Below, in pieces: positions 6,228 to 14,375 of a stretch of DNA of 64,000 nucleotides. This DNA comes from Methylomonas sp. AM2-LC (GTDB lineage Bacteria; Pseudomonadota; Gammaproteobacteria; Methylococcales; Methylomonadaceae): assembly GCF_039904985.1 (NCBI RefSeq), contig NZ_CP157005.1:1922001-1986000 (forward strand), read 5' to 3'. Numbering within the stretch: position 1 is the stretch's first letter; the number at the start of each line of letters is the position of its first letter. Below the pieces are notes generated by a model. The model was not told the DNA's origin, searched no databases, and was given only the letters and a program-made list of their open reading frames with translations. The position numbers were made by a program, and so were the translations under genes.

Positions 6228-6260
6228 AGCCTGCCCAGTAATGGAGCGGGCTTTTTTTTT
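6228..6260 (+). terminator. Terminator just downstream of the late promoter (tR'-like)
   Basis: The stem AGCCTGC (6228-6234) pairs with GCGGGCT (6246-6252, one G-U pair), followed by nine Ts. Without antitermination the promoter at 6182 would yield only a ~45-nt RNA. This matches the logic of the lambda late promoter. Confidence 0.75.
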
Positions 6261-6326
6261 GGAATTTTCTTTATCGGGGCTTGGTGGCGATTGTCATCAG
6301 GCCTTTTTTGTTTTTGAGGTCTTCTC

Positions 6327-6869
6327 TTGAGTGCTTATGATTTACTGAATGACAAACAGAAGCGGTTTGTTGATGAGTATTTGATTGACTTGCATCCAGA
6401 GGGCGCGGCGTTACGTGCGGGGTATTCAAACAAATCCGCTAGGCAGATTGGTAATGAAAACCTATCAAAACCGACAATTAAGATGGCGGTTTTGGAAAAG
6501 CAACGAGAAAGGGCGGTTAGAGTAGCCGCTAGTCAGGATAGGGTGATACTGGAATTGGGCGCTATTGCTTATAGTGACCCGCGTGAAGCCTTTGATGCGC
6601 ATGGCGCACTTAGGCCGGTAAATGAGTGGTCTGATTCGCTGAGTGCTGCGATTAAATCTGTGAAGGTATCTGAGCAAAAAGACGCTTACGGTATGGTTGT
6701 CGGTTTGACGAAAGAATTAGCCTTTTGGGACAAGAATAAAGCGTTGGAAATGCTGGCTAAACATTTGGGCATGTTTGATGCTGATAGCGATAGTATGGCT
6801 GTGCAGACTGCGGATGCGTTAAAAAGCGCATTGAAACAGGCTCGACCTAAATTGCAGGTGGTGAAATGA
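6327..6869 (+). CDS. Terminase small subunit
   Basis: This DNA-recognition subunit of the packaging motor has 180 residues. The N-terminus has the Terminase_2-type pattern LNDKQKRFVDEYLIDLHPEG followed by AALRAGYSNKSARQIGNENL (about residues 6-46), a helix-turn-helix that binds the packaging site. The C-terminal half is helical and would mediate oligomerisation and contact with the large subunit. It is the first gene of the late operon. Its stop overlaps the start of the large subunit as ATGA. Confidence 0.9.
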   Translation: MSAYDLLNDKQKRFVDEYLIDLHPEGAALRAGYSNKSARQIGNENLSKPTIKMAVLEKQRERAVRVAASQDRVILELGAIAYSDPREAFDAHGALRPVNEWSDSLSAAIKSVKVSEQKDAYGMVVGLTKELAFWDKNKALEMLAKHLGMFDADSDSMAVQTADALKSALKQARPKLQVVK

Positions 6870-8467
6870 TTTTAACCGCTGCGGATCACGAGTTATTGGT
6901 TGATGAACTGGTGGCGTGTTATGCCGATCCGCTGCGGTTCGTGATGTTTGCGTTTCCGTGGTCTACTGATCCCTCTTTGCAGTTGATCAAATTAGAATCG
7001 CCTTATCGCGAACGCTTTGGCTGTGAGTATGGTCCAGATGTGTGGGCCTGTGAGTTCTTGGATGATTTGGGTGATGAAGTTAGGGCGCGGGGCTTTGATG
7101 GTATACATGCCGTGCAACCTATCCAGATGGCCGTGGCTTCTGGGCATGGTATCGGTAAATCTACACTGACCGCCTGGATTGTAAACTGGATTATGTCTAC
7201 TCGGCCCGGCTCTCATGGCACAGTCACTGCCAATACCAACGAGCAGTTAAGTACCAAAACTTGGGCGGCTATTTCCAATTGGGCTAAAAAGTCGATTACT
7301 TCACATTGGTGGAAAATTTCGACCGGGCGTGGCTCTATGCGTATGAGTCATGTAGAAATGCCGGACGACTGGTTTTGTTCTGCTCAAACTTGCCGTGAAG
7401 AAAATTCAGAATCGTTTGCTGGACAGCATGCCGCCACGGCTACGTCGTTTTATATTTTTGACGAGGCGTCTGCTATTCCGGACAAGATTAGCGAAGTGGC
7501 ATCCGGTGGTTTGGCAACAGGCGAACCGATGTGGTTTAAGTTTGGTAATCCGACCCGTAATAGTGGTGATTTTGCTGATGTGTTTAACGGCAATATTTCG
7601 AAACGCTGGAATACCCGGCAGATTGATAGTCGGGATGTGGCAATTACCAATAAAGTCGAGTTGGCTAAGTGGGTTGAGGATTATGGAATTGATTCGGATT
7701 TTGTGAAAGTCCGGGTACGCGGTATTTTCCCCAGTCATTCGATTAAGCAGTTTATCTCTACAGCCGATGTGGATTTGGCAAAACGCAGACAACTTCGTAC
7801 TGAACAGTATGATTTTGCGCCCAAGATATTGACCTGTGATCCCGCGTGGGAAGGTGATGATGAATTGGTTATTGGTTTGCGTCAGGGTTTGTATTTTACG
7901 GTTCTGCATACCATGCCACGTAATGATAACGATGTGCATGTGGCTAACATTCTGTGCAATTTGGAAGATCAGCATAATGCCGATGCGGTGTTTATTGACG
8001 GTGGTTATGGTACCGGGATTGTTTCGGTGGGTAAGACACTGGGCAGGCAATGGCGATTGGTTTGGTTTGGCGGCGCTTCTACCGATACCGGTTGTTTAAA
8101 TAAACGCGCCGAAATGTGGAAGTTGATGCGCGACTGGTTGAAAGACGGTGGCAAGATTGAGGATAACGACCATGAGTTGTATCGAAATTTAATACAGCCT
8201 GAAACCGTGCCGCGCATGGACGGCAAGATTCAACTGGAAAGTAAGCAAGATATGAAGCGGCGTAAGCTGCATTCACCTAACAGGGCCGATGCTTTGGCTT
8301 TATCGTTTGCGTATCCGGTGCATAAAAAATCAAGCATGCATCGTGGTCATCGTGATGAACAGATGCGTGGCCATGATCCGATTGCGGCGTTTGATCGTAC
8401 TCAGCAAAGCAAGCAACAACAATCTCGCGGGTATGATCCGCACAATTTCTTTGATAGAGGACGATAG
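6866..8467 (+). CDS. Terminase large subunit (packaging ATPase and nuclease)
   Basis: This motor protein of 533 residues pumps and cuts phage DNA. The ATPase half shows Walker A ASGHGIGKST at 91-100 and Walker B SFYIFDEASAI with D199-E200. The C-terminal RNase H-like nuclease half has acidic motifs at ILTCDPAWEGDDELVIGL, at DAVFIDGGYGTG and at SPNRADALALSFAYP. The tail after about residue 490 is polar and rich in Gln, His and Arg. The length is typical. The pair overlap with the small subunit is standard. Confidence 0.93.
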   Translation: MILTAADHELLVDELVACYADPLRFVMFAFPWSTDPSLQLIKLESPYRERFGCEYGPDVWACEFLDDLGDEVRARGFDGIHAVQPIQMAVASGHGIGKSTLTAWIVNWIMSTRPGSHGTVTANTNEQLSTKTWAAISNWAKKSITSHWWKISTGRGSMRMSHVEMPDDWFCSAQTCREENSESFAGQHAATATSFYIFDEASAIPDKISEVASGGLATGEPMWFKFGNPTRNSGDFADVFNGNISKRWNTRQIDSRDVAITNKVELAKWVEDYGIDSDFVKVRVRGIFPSHSIKQFISTADVDLAKRRQLRTEQYDFAPKILTCDPAWEGDDELVIGLRQGLYFTVLHTMPRNDNDVHVANILCNLEDQHNADAVFIDGGYGTGIVSVGKTLGRQWRLVWFGGASTDTGCLNKRAEMWKLMRDWLKDGGKIEDNDHELYRNLIQPETVPRMDGKIQLESKQDMKRRKLHSPNRADALALSFAYPVHKKSSMHRGHRDEQMRGHDPIAAFDRTQQSKQQQSRGYDPHNFFDRGR

Positions 8468-8469
8468 GT

Positions 8470-8679
8470 ATGTGTTTTGGTGGTGGATCAGCACCTGCAA
8501 CACCGGCGACTGTGCCGCCACCTCAGGCGGCGGTGATGGCGACACCGGGTGCGGTTAGGCAAACGACGGCTGCACAGACGACGTTATTGATGGGTAATAC
8601 GTTGTTGACTTCTGGATTAGGTGCGGGGCAAGCATTAAACGCTAATCAAACTAAACGTAATACGTTGTTGGGGCAGTAA
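8470..8679 (+). CDS. Small virion-region protein, 69 aa
   Basis: This short protein of low complexity, rich in Ala, Thr, Pro and Gly (MCFGGGSAPATPATVPPPQ), ends in NALNANQTKRNTLLGQ-like polar sequence. Genes of this size and composition are often found between the terminase and portal genes of podoviruses. It starts 3 bp after the terminase stop, and its stop overlaps the portal start. No function is recognised. A role in head or connector assembly is possible from position. Confidence 0.55.
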   Translation: MCFGGGSAPATPATVPPPQAAVMATPGAVRQTTAAQTTLLMGNTLLTSGLGAGQALNANQTKRNTLLGQ

Positions 8680-10358
8680 TGGATTCGAATCAGGTGCGGT
8701 TATTAAATCAGCGTTATCAGGCGTTGAAAGATGAGCGTGCGTCGTGGTGGCCGCAGTGGGCGTCTATTTCTAAATACATTACGCCGCGTTCTGGTCGTTA
8801 TTTTTTGACCGATCGCAATAAGGGTTGGCGTCGGGATAATTCAATTTATGACAACACGGCCACACGCGCTTTACGTGTTTTGGCTGCGGGCATGATGTCG
8901 GGTATGACCAGCCCTGCGCGGCCTTGGTTTGTGTTGGAATTGGCTGATCAGGATTTGATGAAGTATCAGCCTGTTAAAGAATGGTTAAGCCAGTGTTCTC
9001 GCTTGGTACTGGATGTGTTTGCGCAGTCGAATTTGTATCGGGTGTTGCATGGGATGTATGGCGAATTGGGTGCATTTGGTACGGGTGGTGCCATGCTGGG
9101 CGATAGTTTTCAAAATATTATCCAGATGTATCCGTTTGAAATTGGTGAGTATTCGATTGCCACTAACTTTATGGGTGAAGTGGACACCATTTACCGTGAG
9201 TTTGATGCCACGGTCGGCGCGTTGGTGAAAGAGTTTGGATATAACAATTGCTCTCATTCTGTAAAGCAGGCGTGGGACAAAGGCAATCTGCATTTGTGGA
9301 TCACTATTCGTCATGCGATTGAGCCGCGTGCCGATCGGGAACCTGGCAAGCTAGGGCCATTGAATATGCCGTGGAAATCCGTTTATTGGGAATCTTCGGT
9401 TAGTACGGGTCAAGTGCTGCGCGAATCGGGTTTTAAACAGTTTCCGTGCGTAATTCCGCGTTGGATGACTCAGGGCGGTGATATGTATGGCAATAGCCCT
9501 GGCATGGATTGCTTAGGGGATGTGATTGGTTTGCAATCGCACGAATTTAGAAAGTTGCAAGCCGTTGACTATAAAGTGATGCCGCCCTTGCAAATTCCTA
9601 CGGAATACATGAATCGGGAGATTGAGACGTTTCCGGGTGGGCGTATTTTTTATGATTCCACGACTCAAAATGGCGGTATTCGGTCGGCGTGGGATGTAGC
9701 TCTGGATTTACGTGAGTTGCTGATGATTCAGCAGGATGTACGTCAACGGATTGATGATGCCATGTATAAAAATTTGTTTTTGATGATTTCTGAAAACACG
9801 GCACCTGCCGCCATGACGGCCACGCAAGTTTCGACGATGAATGAAGAAAAGTTGTTGATGCTGGGGCCTGTGGTGGAACGTTTGAATGATGAGCTGGGTA
9901 AACCCCTGGTGACCATTGTTTTTGAGCGCATGTTGAAAGCGAATTTATTACCGCCTGCGCCGCCGGAGCTGAATGGCCATTCGTTAACCATTCAGTTTAT
10001 CTCGATGTTGGCCCAAGCACAGAAACAGGTGAATGTGAATGCCATTGATCGGTTTGTGGCGGGCATTATTCAAGTCGCGGCGGTGAAACCCAGTGTGCTG
10101 GATAAGCTGGATGCGGATAGTTATGTGGATGTGATGGGCGATACGCTGGGTGTTGATCCGGTGTTGATTACATCGAATCAGAATTTGGCATTTATTAGAG
10201 AGCAACAAGCGCGTCAACAACAACAAATGCAGAACAATATGATTTTGGCGCATGGGGCGAATATTGCCAAAACCTTGGGCGATACCAATACCGGACCGGA
10301 TACGGCAGCTGGGCAGTTAATGCAACGTATGCAGGCACAACAGAGTAGTGCTGCGTGA
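8679..10358 (+). CDS. Portal (head-to-tail connector) protein, T7 gp8-like
   Basis: This 559-residue portal protein would form the ring at the DNA-entry vertex. It matches the podovirus head-tail connector family: an N-terminal RYQALKDERASWWPQWASISKYITPRSGRY-type opening (residues 10-40), the conserved RALRVLAAGMMSGMTSPARPWF segment at about 66-87, and a central region rich in aromatic and acidic residues. The C-terminus is Gln-rich (about residues 505-525 and 545-557). It overlaps the genes on both sides by a few bases, as usual in tightly packed late operons. Confidence 0.93.
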   Translation: MDSNQVRLLNQRYQALKDERASWWPQWASISKYITPRSGRYFLTDRNKGWRRDNSIYDNTATRALRVLAAGMMSGMTSPARPWFVLELADQDLMKYQPVKEWLSQCSRLVLDVFAQSNLYRVLHGMYGELGAFGTGGAMLGDSFQNIIQMYPFEIGEYSIATNFMGEVDTIYREFDATVGALVKEFGYNNCSHSVKQAWDKGNLHLWITIRHAIEPRADREPGKLGPLNMPWKSVYWESSVSTGQVLRESGFKQFPCVIPRWMTQGGDMYGNSPGMDCLGDVIGLQSHEFRKLQAVDYKVMPPLQIPTEYMNREIETFPGGRIFYDSTTQNGGIRSAWDVALDLRELLMIQQDVRQRIDDAMYKNLFLMISENTAPAAMTATQVSTMNEEKLLMLGPVVERLNDELGKPLVTIVFERMLKANLLPPAPPELNGHSLTIQFISMLAQAQKQVNVNAIDRFVAGIIQVAAVKPSVLDKLDADSYVDVMGDTLGVDPVLITSNQNLAFIREQQARQQQQMQNNMILAHGANIAKTLGDTNTGPDTAAGQLMQRMQAQQSSAA

Positions 10359-10675
10359 TGGACGGGTTTTTAGATCGTGAGGAACTGGAAGAACGTCAGA
10401 CCGAACAGGCTGAATTGGCTCGTTTGCAACGTTTGGAGCAGTTGAATGATTTGCGTACCGTGCTGAATACCGTGCAAGGGCGGCGTGTGCTAAGTCGAAT
10501 TATGTATATCTGTCATAAAGATGAGCAAAGTTTTGTACCAGGCGCTGCGGATTTAACGGCCTTTAATGAGGGGTCGCGGCGCGTGGGTGTGGAAATTTCT
10601 AATTGGATCAGGAACGATTTTCCTGATTTATATATTCAATTACTTTCGGAGAATTTAAAACATGTCAACAGCTAG
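10358..10675 (+). CDS. Bbp19-like head protein, about 105 aa
   Basis: This small protein is predicted to be in the head or connector. After an acidic, Gln-rich coiled N-terminus (DREELEERQTEQAELARLQR) comes the pattern GRRVLSRIMYICHKDEQSF, then AFNEGSRRVGVEISNWI. That NEG-x-R-x-VG motif is the one I associate with Bbp19 of Bordetella phage BPP-1. Its place between portal and scaffold agrees. GTG 10355 is an alternative start. ATG 10358 overlaps the portal stop (TGATG). Confidence 0.7.
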   Translation: MDGFLDREELEERQTEQAELARLQRLEQLNDLRTVLNTVQGRRVLSRIMYICHKDEQSFVPGAADLTAFNEGSRRVGVEISNWIRNDFPDLYIQLLSENLKHVNS

Positions 10676-11423
10676 CGGGGTGAGTAATGCAGGAACAAAC
10701 AATGCCGGTGCAGCCGGAAGTGGTGCAAGCGAAGCGGGCGCAGGGGGAACGGGCGTGGGAACTGGTGAAGCTGCAACAGGGACGACGACTGGAACAGCTG
10801 CGGCTACAGGTGCGGGCGCTGGAACAGGATCGGGAGCGGCGAACGCTACTGGAACAGAATCCGGAGCCGTGGGCAGCGGAAATGCTGGAGCAGATGCCAG
10901 CGGCACTGACGCGTCTGGCTCTGGCGGTGCGACTGGAGGTATTGAATATACAGACTTTAGCATTCCTGATGGCTTAACCATTAATGCGGATTTGCTGGGT
11001 GAGTTTACGACTGCCGCTAAAACGTACAATTTAACCCAAGAACAAGCACAAGCGTTAGCGGATTTGGGCGTTAAACAGGCGCAGAGTATTTTGAAGCAAG
11101 TGGAAGACAATAAGATCGCGGAAACACTGGCGCGTGATACGGCCTGGTTGAATGCCAGTCAGTCTGATCCGGAGATTGGTGGCGAGAAGCTGCAAGAAAA
11201 TGTGGCTTTGGCGATTAAGGCGCGTGATCAGTTGGCGACGCCAGAGTTTTCGAAGTATTTGGAAGACACGGGGTTGGGTAATCATCCAGAAATGATACGG
11301 ATGCTAGCCAAAGTAGGTAAGCAGTTGGGTGAGGATGGGTTTTTGCCGGGTGGTAGTGCGGGTGGTAGTCATGAGGAACCGACTATAGCGGAGCGTATGT
11401 TTCCTAATGCGCCTAAGAAGTAG
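10662..11423 (+). CDS. Putative scaffold or head assembly protein with Gly/Ala-rich N-terminus
   Basis: This 253-residue protein precedes the capsid gene. Residues 1-92 are almost only Gly, Ala, Ser and Thr. From about residue 95 it becomes a conventional helical domain (DFSIPDGLTINADLLGEF, TYNLTQEQAQALADLGVKQ, EIGGEKLQENVALAIK), which resembles the scaffold proteins of BPP-1- and P22-like phages. The start at 10662 has CGGAG about 9 bp upstream. The low-complexity N-terminus overlaps a second, more protein-like open frame at 10687-10977. Confidence 0.75.
   Translation: MSTASGVSNAGTNNAGAAGSGASEAGAGGTGVGTGEAATGTTTGTAAATGAGAGTGSGAANATGTESGAVGSGNAGADASGTDASGSGGATGGIEYTDFSIPDGLTINADLLGEFTTAAKTYNLTQEQAQALADLGVKQAQSILKQVEDNKIAETLARDTAWLNASQSDPEIGGEKLQENVALAIKARDQLATPEFSKYLEDTGLGNHPEMIRMLAKVGKQLGEDGFLPGGSAGGSHEEPTIAERMFPNAPKK
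10687..10977 (+). CDS. Candidate overprinted gene inside the scaffold gene, 96 aa
   Basis: In the +1 frame relative to the scaffold gene lies a frame whose product looks like a normal charged coiled-coil protein (EVVQAKRAQGERAWELVKL, LEQLRLQVRALEQDRERR, EMLEQMPAALTRLALAV). By contrast, the scaffold frame over the same bases gives Gly/Ala/Thr low complexity. GGGGTGAG lies 4 bp before its ATG. Codons are dominated by ctg, gaa and cag as in real genes. It may be a true overlapping gene or the original frame of the scaffold N-terminus before a frameshift. It needs ribosome profiling or homologues to decide. Confidence 0.3.
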   Translation: MQEQTMPVQPEVVQAKRAQGERAWELVKLQQGRRLEQLRLQVRALEQDRERRTLLEQNPEPWAAEMLEQMPAALTRLALAVRLEVLNIQTLAFLMA

Positions 11424-11516
11424 TTTTAGGAGTTTTTGAGTTGTGCGGATGGGATGAAGCGGTTAATCGGTAGCGGGTATCGAGTTTTTGGATTGAATCT
11501 TTTAGGGGTGTTTTTA

Positions 11517-12734
11517 ATGAAACGATGGGGTGTGGCTTTTAAGGTGGCGCTGTTTGCGCTGTTGGGTTGTATTTCGGGGTTTGCGTATGCCGATCTGTTA
11601 TCGGGCGTGGTGGCTGTTGCGGGTCATTGGCCTGTGGGTGTTTCGCTTGGCGCTGATTATTTAAACGGTGATTCGAGCTGGGCGCTGGGTTTTGTGGGTG
11701 CTGTAGCGTTGGGTAATGGACAGTTGACGTTAGCGGATGTGAGTAAGCGCACATCGCCGGATGGCAAGATTGATCCACTGGCGGAGTTACTGAGTCAACG
11801 AAATGATATTTTGGAAGACATTGTGTTTGTGGAGGCGAATCAGGCTACCTCGCATGTGGTGTCGCAACGTACTGGTTTGCCAGTGGTCTATTTTAGACGT
11901 TATAACCAGGGCGTTCCACCGAGCAAATCGACCAGTTCGCAAATTAGTGAGCCGATTGCGATGTTGGAAGGACGTTCGCATATTGATGCGAAGTTAGCCA
12001 AATTGAACGGTAATACGGCTGAGTTGCGATTGAGTGAGGCTACGCCGTTTATCGAGTCGATGGTGCAGCAAATGACACAGACCGTATTTAACGGCAATGT
12101 GGGGGTTAACAATGCGACGTTCTCTGGCTTGAGTACGCGTTATAGCACCTCACCGGCTAATCCAACACCGGCCGGTAATGCGGGTAATGTGATTTTGGCG
12201 GGTGGTAATAGTACTAATAACGCGTCTATTTATCTGGTAGTTTGGGGTAAGGAAACGGTGTTTTGTACGTTCCCAAAAGGCTCTACAGCGGGTTTAACCA
12301 CGAATGACTTGGGTGAGGAGTCTGTACCCGATGGTAACGGCGGTTGGTACCAGGCGATTAGAACCCTGTTTCAATGGGATTGTGGTTTTGTGACTAAAGA
12401 TTGGCGTTACGTGGTACGCATTGCCAATATTAACATTGCCGATTGGATTGGCGTGCAGAATACCCAGGCATTAACGGCGGCTACGAATGTGACCAATTTA
12501 ATGCTGAAAGCGATTGCGCGTATTCCGAATATGCGTATGGGCCGCCCCTGTTTTTATGCGAATCGTACTATTGCTGAGGGTTTGATGATTCAAGCCAAAC
12601 AAATGAGTTCTGCGTATCTCGGTATACAAAAAGCGGCGACTCAGTTTGGTGATGAAATGCTGGAGTTGAACTTTTTAGGGATTCCCGTACGTATTGTTGA
12701 TCAGTTGGGTGTTGCTGAGTCTTTGGTGGTTTAA
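11517..12734 (+). CDS. Major capsid protein, BPP-1 type, with an unusual signal-peptide-like N-terminal extension
   Basis: Residues 67-405 read as a BPP-1/Bbp17-type capsid protein: NGQLTLADVSKRTSPDGKI, then RTGLPVVYFRRYNQGVPPSK, EPIAMLEGRSHIDAKLAKL and LNGNTAELRLSE. About 339 residues is the length I would expect for the family. The frame continues upstream without a stop to ATG 11517, which has AGGGGTG upstream. This adds 66 residues with a basic start, a hydrophobic core and an AYA-D cleavage-like site at 25/26 (MKRWGVAFKVALFALLG...). If the extension is not translated, a GTG or TTG near 11,700 would be the start. That is unresolved. Confidence 0.85.
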   Translation: MKRWGVAFKVALFALLGCISGFAYADLLSGVVAVAGHWPVGVSLGADYLNGDSSWALGFVGAVALGNGQLTLADVSKRTSPDGKIDPLAELLSQRNDILEDIVFVEANQATSHVVSQRTGLPVVYFRRYNQGVPPSKSTSSQISEPIAMLEGRSHIDAKLAKLNGNTAELRLSEATPFIESMVQQMTQTVFNGNVGVNNATFSGLSTRYSTSPANPTPAGNAGNVILAGGNSTNNASIYLVVWGKETVFCTFPKGSTAGLTTNDLGEESVPDGNGGWYQAIRTLFQWDCGFVTKDWRYVVRIANINIADWIGVQNTQALTAATNVTNLMLKAIARIPNMRMGRPCFYANRTIAEGLMIQAKQMSSAYLGIQKAATQFGDEMLELNFLGIPVRIVDQLGVAESLVV

Positions 12735-12800
12735 GGGGTTGTTGGGTTTTGCGATTTGCGCTTAACCCATTCTGTTTTTTTTTGATTTGAGGGTCTATAT

Positions 12801-13253
12801 ATGTCTCTTGTAGATTATTTATTGCAGGTGAGTTCTGCGCAAGCAGTGACGACTACTACGACGTCGACGTATTCGATTGATTTATCGCAACCTCGTGATT
12901 TAGGTCCGGGGAATGATTTATATGCGATGTTTACAGTGGATACCACAGCGGCGGGTGTGGGTGCGTCGGTGACGTTTCAGGTGATTAGTTCGGCGAGTGC
13001 GTCGTTATCATCACCGACGGTGTTGAGTGATATTCCGTCGATTCCGGTAGCGGATTTGTTAGCAGGACGTCGGCCTATTTCGTTGCCGATTCCGCAGGCT
13101 AATTTATCGGCACAAGCGCTGGGTCAGCGTTATTTGGGTGTGCAGTATACTGTGAACAGTGGGCCGTTAACAGCCGGTGCATTTAGTTGCGCGTTTGTGG
13201 CTGATACTCCGAGCCAAAACACTTATTATCCTTCTGGTTTTACGGTGGCTTAA
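12801..13253 (+). CDS. Bbp16-like capsid cement (decoration) protein
   Basis: This 150-residue protein sits directly after the capsid gene, where BPP-1 encodes its cement protein. The pattern MSLVDYLLQVSSAQAV, then DLSQPRDLGPGNDLYAMFTV and LGQRYLGVQYTVNSGPLTAG is beta-rich, with the conserved final AFVADTPSQNTYYPSGFTV. It would bind the outside of the capsid lattice and stabilise it. The spacer of 66 bp from the capsid gene shows no terminator. Confidence 0.8.
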   Translation: MSLVDYLLQVSSAQAVTTTTTSTYSIDLSQPRDLGPGNDLYAMFTVDTTAAGVGASVTFQVISSASASLSSPTVLSDIPSIPVADLLAGRRPISLPIPQANLSAQALGQRYLGVQYTVNSGPLTAGAFSCAFVADTPSQNTYYPSGFTVA

Positions 13254-13257
13254 GATT

Positions 13258-13452
13258 ATGGCTAGATATATTGCGAGTGAAGATTTATTGCTGTCTCATG
13301 AGTGCCGCATTGTTAAGGCGGGTGAGGAGTTTGAAACGACTTTTCCGAAAGGAATGGTATTGGGGGATAACGTGCAGCTGGTAAAGGCGTCGGCGAAAAC
13401 CAAGCCGGTGCCGACGGAAACCGATCCACTGGAGGGTGATGAAAAGACTTAA
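13258..13452 (+). CDS. Small virion-region protein, 64 aa
   Basis: This 64-residue protein begins MARYIASEDLLLSHECRIV and contains an acidic C-terminus (ETDPLEGDEKT). The start at 13258, 4 bp after the cement stop, is preferred to the longer open frame that overlaps that gene. Its stop codon lies inside a perfect hairpin (13444-13464). I do not recognise the family. The middle part (GEEFETTFPKGMVLGDNVQL) looks like a small beta barrel. Confidence 0.6.
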   Translation: MARYIASEDLLLSHECRIVKAGEEFETTFPKGMVLGDNVQLVKASAKTKPVPTETDPLEGDEKT

Positions 13453-13502
13453 GTTTTAAGTCTTTAGTTTAAAGGGCTGGCGTTTGCTGGCCTTTTTTTT
13501 TA
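13444..13502 (+). terminator. Tandem hairpins with T-run at the end of the head gene block
   Basis: A perfect 9-bp hairpin (AAGACTTAA-GTT-TTAAGTCTT, 13444-13464) is followed by a weaker one (AAAGG 13471-13475 with CCTTT 13491-13495) and a long T-run. Together they probably attenuate or end transcription between the head genes and the next block. Confidence 0.55.
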
Positions 13503-13528
13503 ATTTTTTTTTATTGTTTGGGGCAAAT

Positions 13529-13795
13529 ATGAAACCAGTGTTTTTAGCGAAAACGGTGGCAGTGCAGGTGCAGTCTGCACAGATTACCGGATTAACGGCC
13601 ACGTTGGATGATGGCACGACGATTCCTGTATCGGGGCCTGTGTCGGTGGGTGATTGGGCGGTTGAGGATACTACTAGTACGGTGGTATCGGTATTGGCTG
13701 CGAAAACGTATGCCAGTGAGTTGGCTTTGGCGGCTTCTATTACGGGTGCGAGTGGGCAGAGTGCTGCGGCTGGGGCGACGGGAGCTGCGTCGTAA
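13529..13795 (+). CDS. Hypothetical virion-region protein, 88 aa
   Basis: This 88-residue protein, rich in Ala, Thr, Val and Ser, begins MKPVFLAKTVAVQVQSAQI. A beta-rich first half (TATLDDGTTIPVSGPVSVGDWAV) suggests a small Ig-like or barrel fold, and the tail is Ala/Gly-rich. The ATG at 13529 follows a T-rich leader and is chosen over an upstream frame that would start inside the terminator. The stop overlaps the next start (TAATG). No function is recognised. Confidence 0.6.
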   Translation: MKPVFLAKTVAVQVQSAQITGLTATLDDGTTIPVSGPVSVGDWAVEDTTSTVVSVLAAKTYASELALAASITGASGQSAAAGATGAAS

Positions 13796-14280
13796 TGGCT
13801 ACCGTGACGTGTCAGAAAGTGGTTGATCCGATTACGGGTGCTGTGACGTATACGGAGGTGCCGTCTGCACCGTCGTCTTTGGTGGGGGTGTTAACGGCTA
13901 TTCAGAATACGGGGCCGCAAGCGTCGAGTTATGCGGGCGTGGGGTTATCGACGGCCATTGGTGCGGCTGCCGCGTATTTTCCGCCGGGTACGACTGATCT
14001 GGCTGCTAATGCGGCGGGTGCGGTATTGAGTGGGTTAACGGGGAATATCCCAGGTGCGTTGTTGGGTGGTATTGCGGTGGCGTCTGGGTTAATGGCTATT
14101 ATCAGAAACGAACAATCAGGAAAATTAAGTAATGAACAAATACAAAGTGTGGTTTCTGGTCTTACTCAGCAACAGCTTATTAGCTTGCTCGACTCTCACG
14201 CCGCAACAGCAAGTGCAAGCGTTGCAATCACAGCCAGCCCCGTTAAACCCGCCGGCACAGTGCAGCCAGCCAGTGCCTAG
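13795..14280 (+). CDS. Hypothetical protein with hydrophobic middle, start of the lysis region, 161 aa
   Basis: This protein has a polar N-terminus (MATVTCQKVVDPITGAVTY), a long Ala/Gly-rich hydrophobic middle (about residues 48-105, including VGLSTAIGAAAAYF and LLGGIAVASGLMAII) and a polar, Gln-rich tail. The hydrophobic part could cross or sit in the membrane. Its last 149 bp encode, in another frame, the start of a lipoprotein gene. The arrangement resembles lysis genes, but no sequence match to an inner-membrane spanin or holin was recognised. Confidence 0.6.
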   Translation: MATVTCQKVVDPITGAVTYTEVPSAPSSLVGVLTAIQNTGPQASSYAGVGLSTAIGAAAAYFPPGTTDLAANAAGAVLSGLTGNIPGALLGGIAVASGLMAIIRNEQSGKLSNEQIQSVVSGLTQQQLISLLDSHAATASASVAITASPVKPAGTVQPASA

Positions 14281-14374
14281 TTATACCACGGAGCAGTTGA
14301 ACGTGATGAGTGTGGAGCAGTTGCAGGCGGCGGCTGCTTTGAAACTGGAGCATTTAAGGGATTGCGGGGGCTAG
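14132..14374 (+). CDS. Rz1-like outer-membrane lipoprotein (putative o-spanin), 80 aa
   Basis: A short signal peptide ends in a lipobox (NSLLACSTL, acylated Cys at residue 19). A Pro/Gln-rich linker (LQSQPAPLNPPAQCSQPVPS) and a helical tail follow. Small proline-rich lipoproteins that start inside the upstream gene in another frame are the hallmark of Rz1-type outer-membrane spanins, which act at the last step of lysis. It lies directly before a holin-like gene. The i-spanin partner is not certain; the gene at 13795 is a candidate by overlap only. Confidence 0.65.
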   Translation: MNKYKVWFLVLLSNSLLACSTLTPQQQVQALQSQPAPLNPPAQCSQPVPSYTTEQLNVMSVEQLQAAAALKLEHLRDCGG

Positions 14375-14375
14375 C

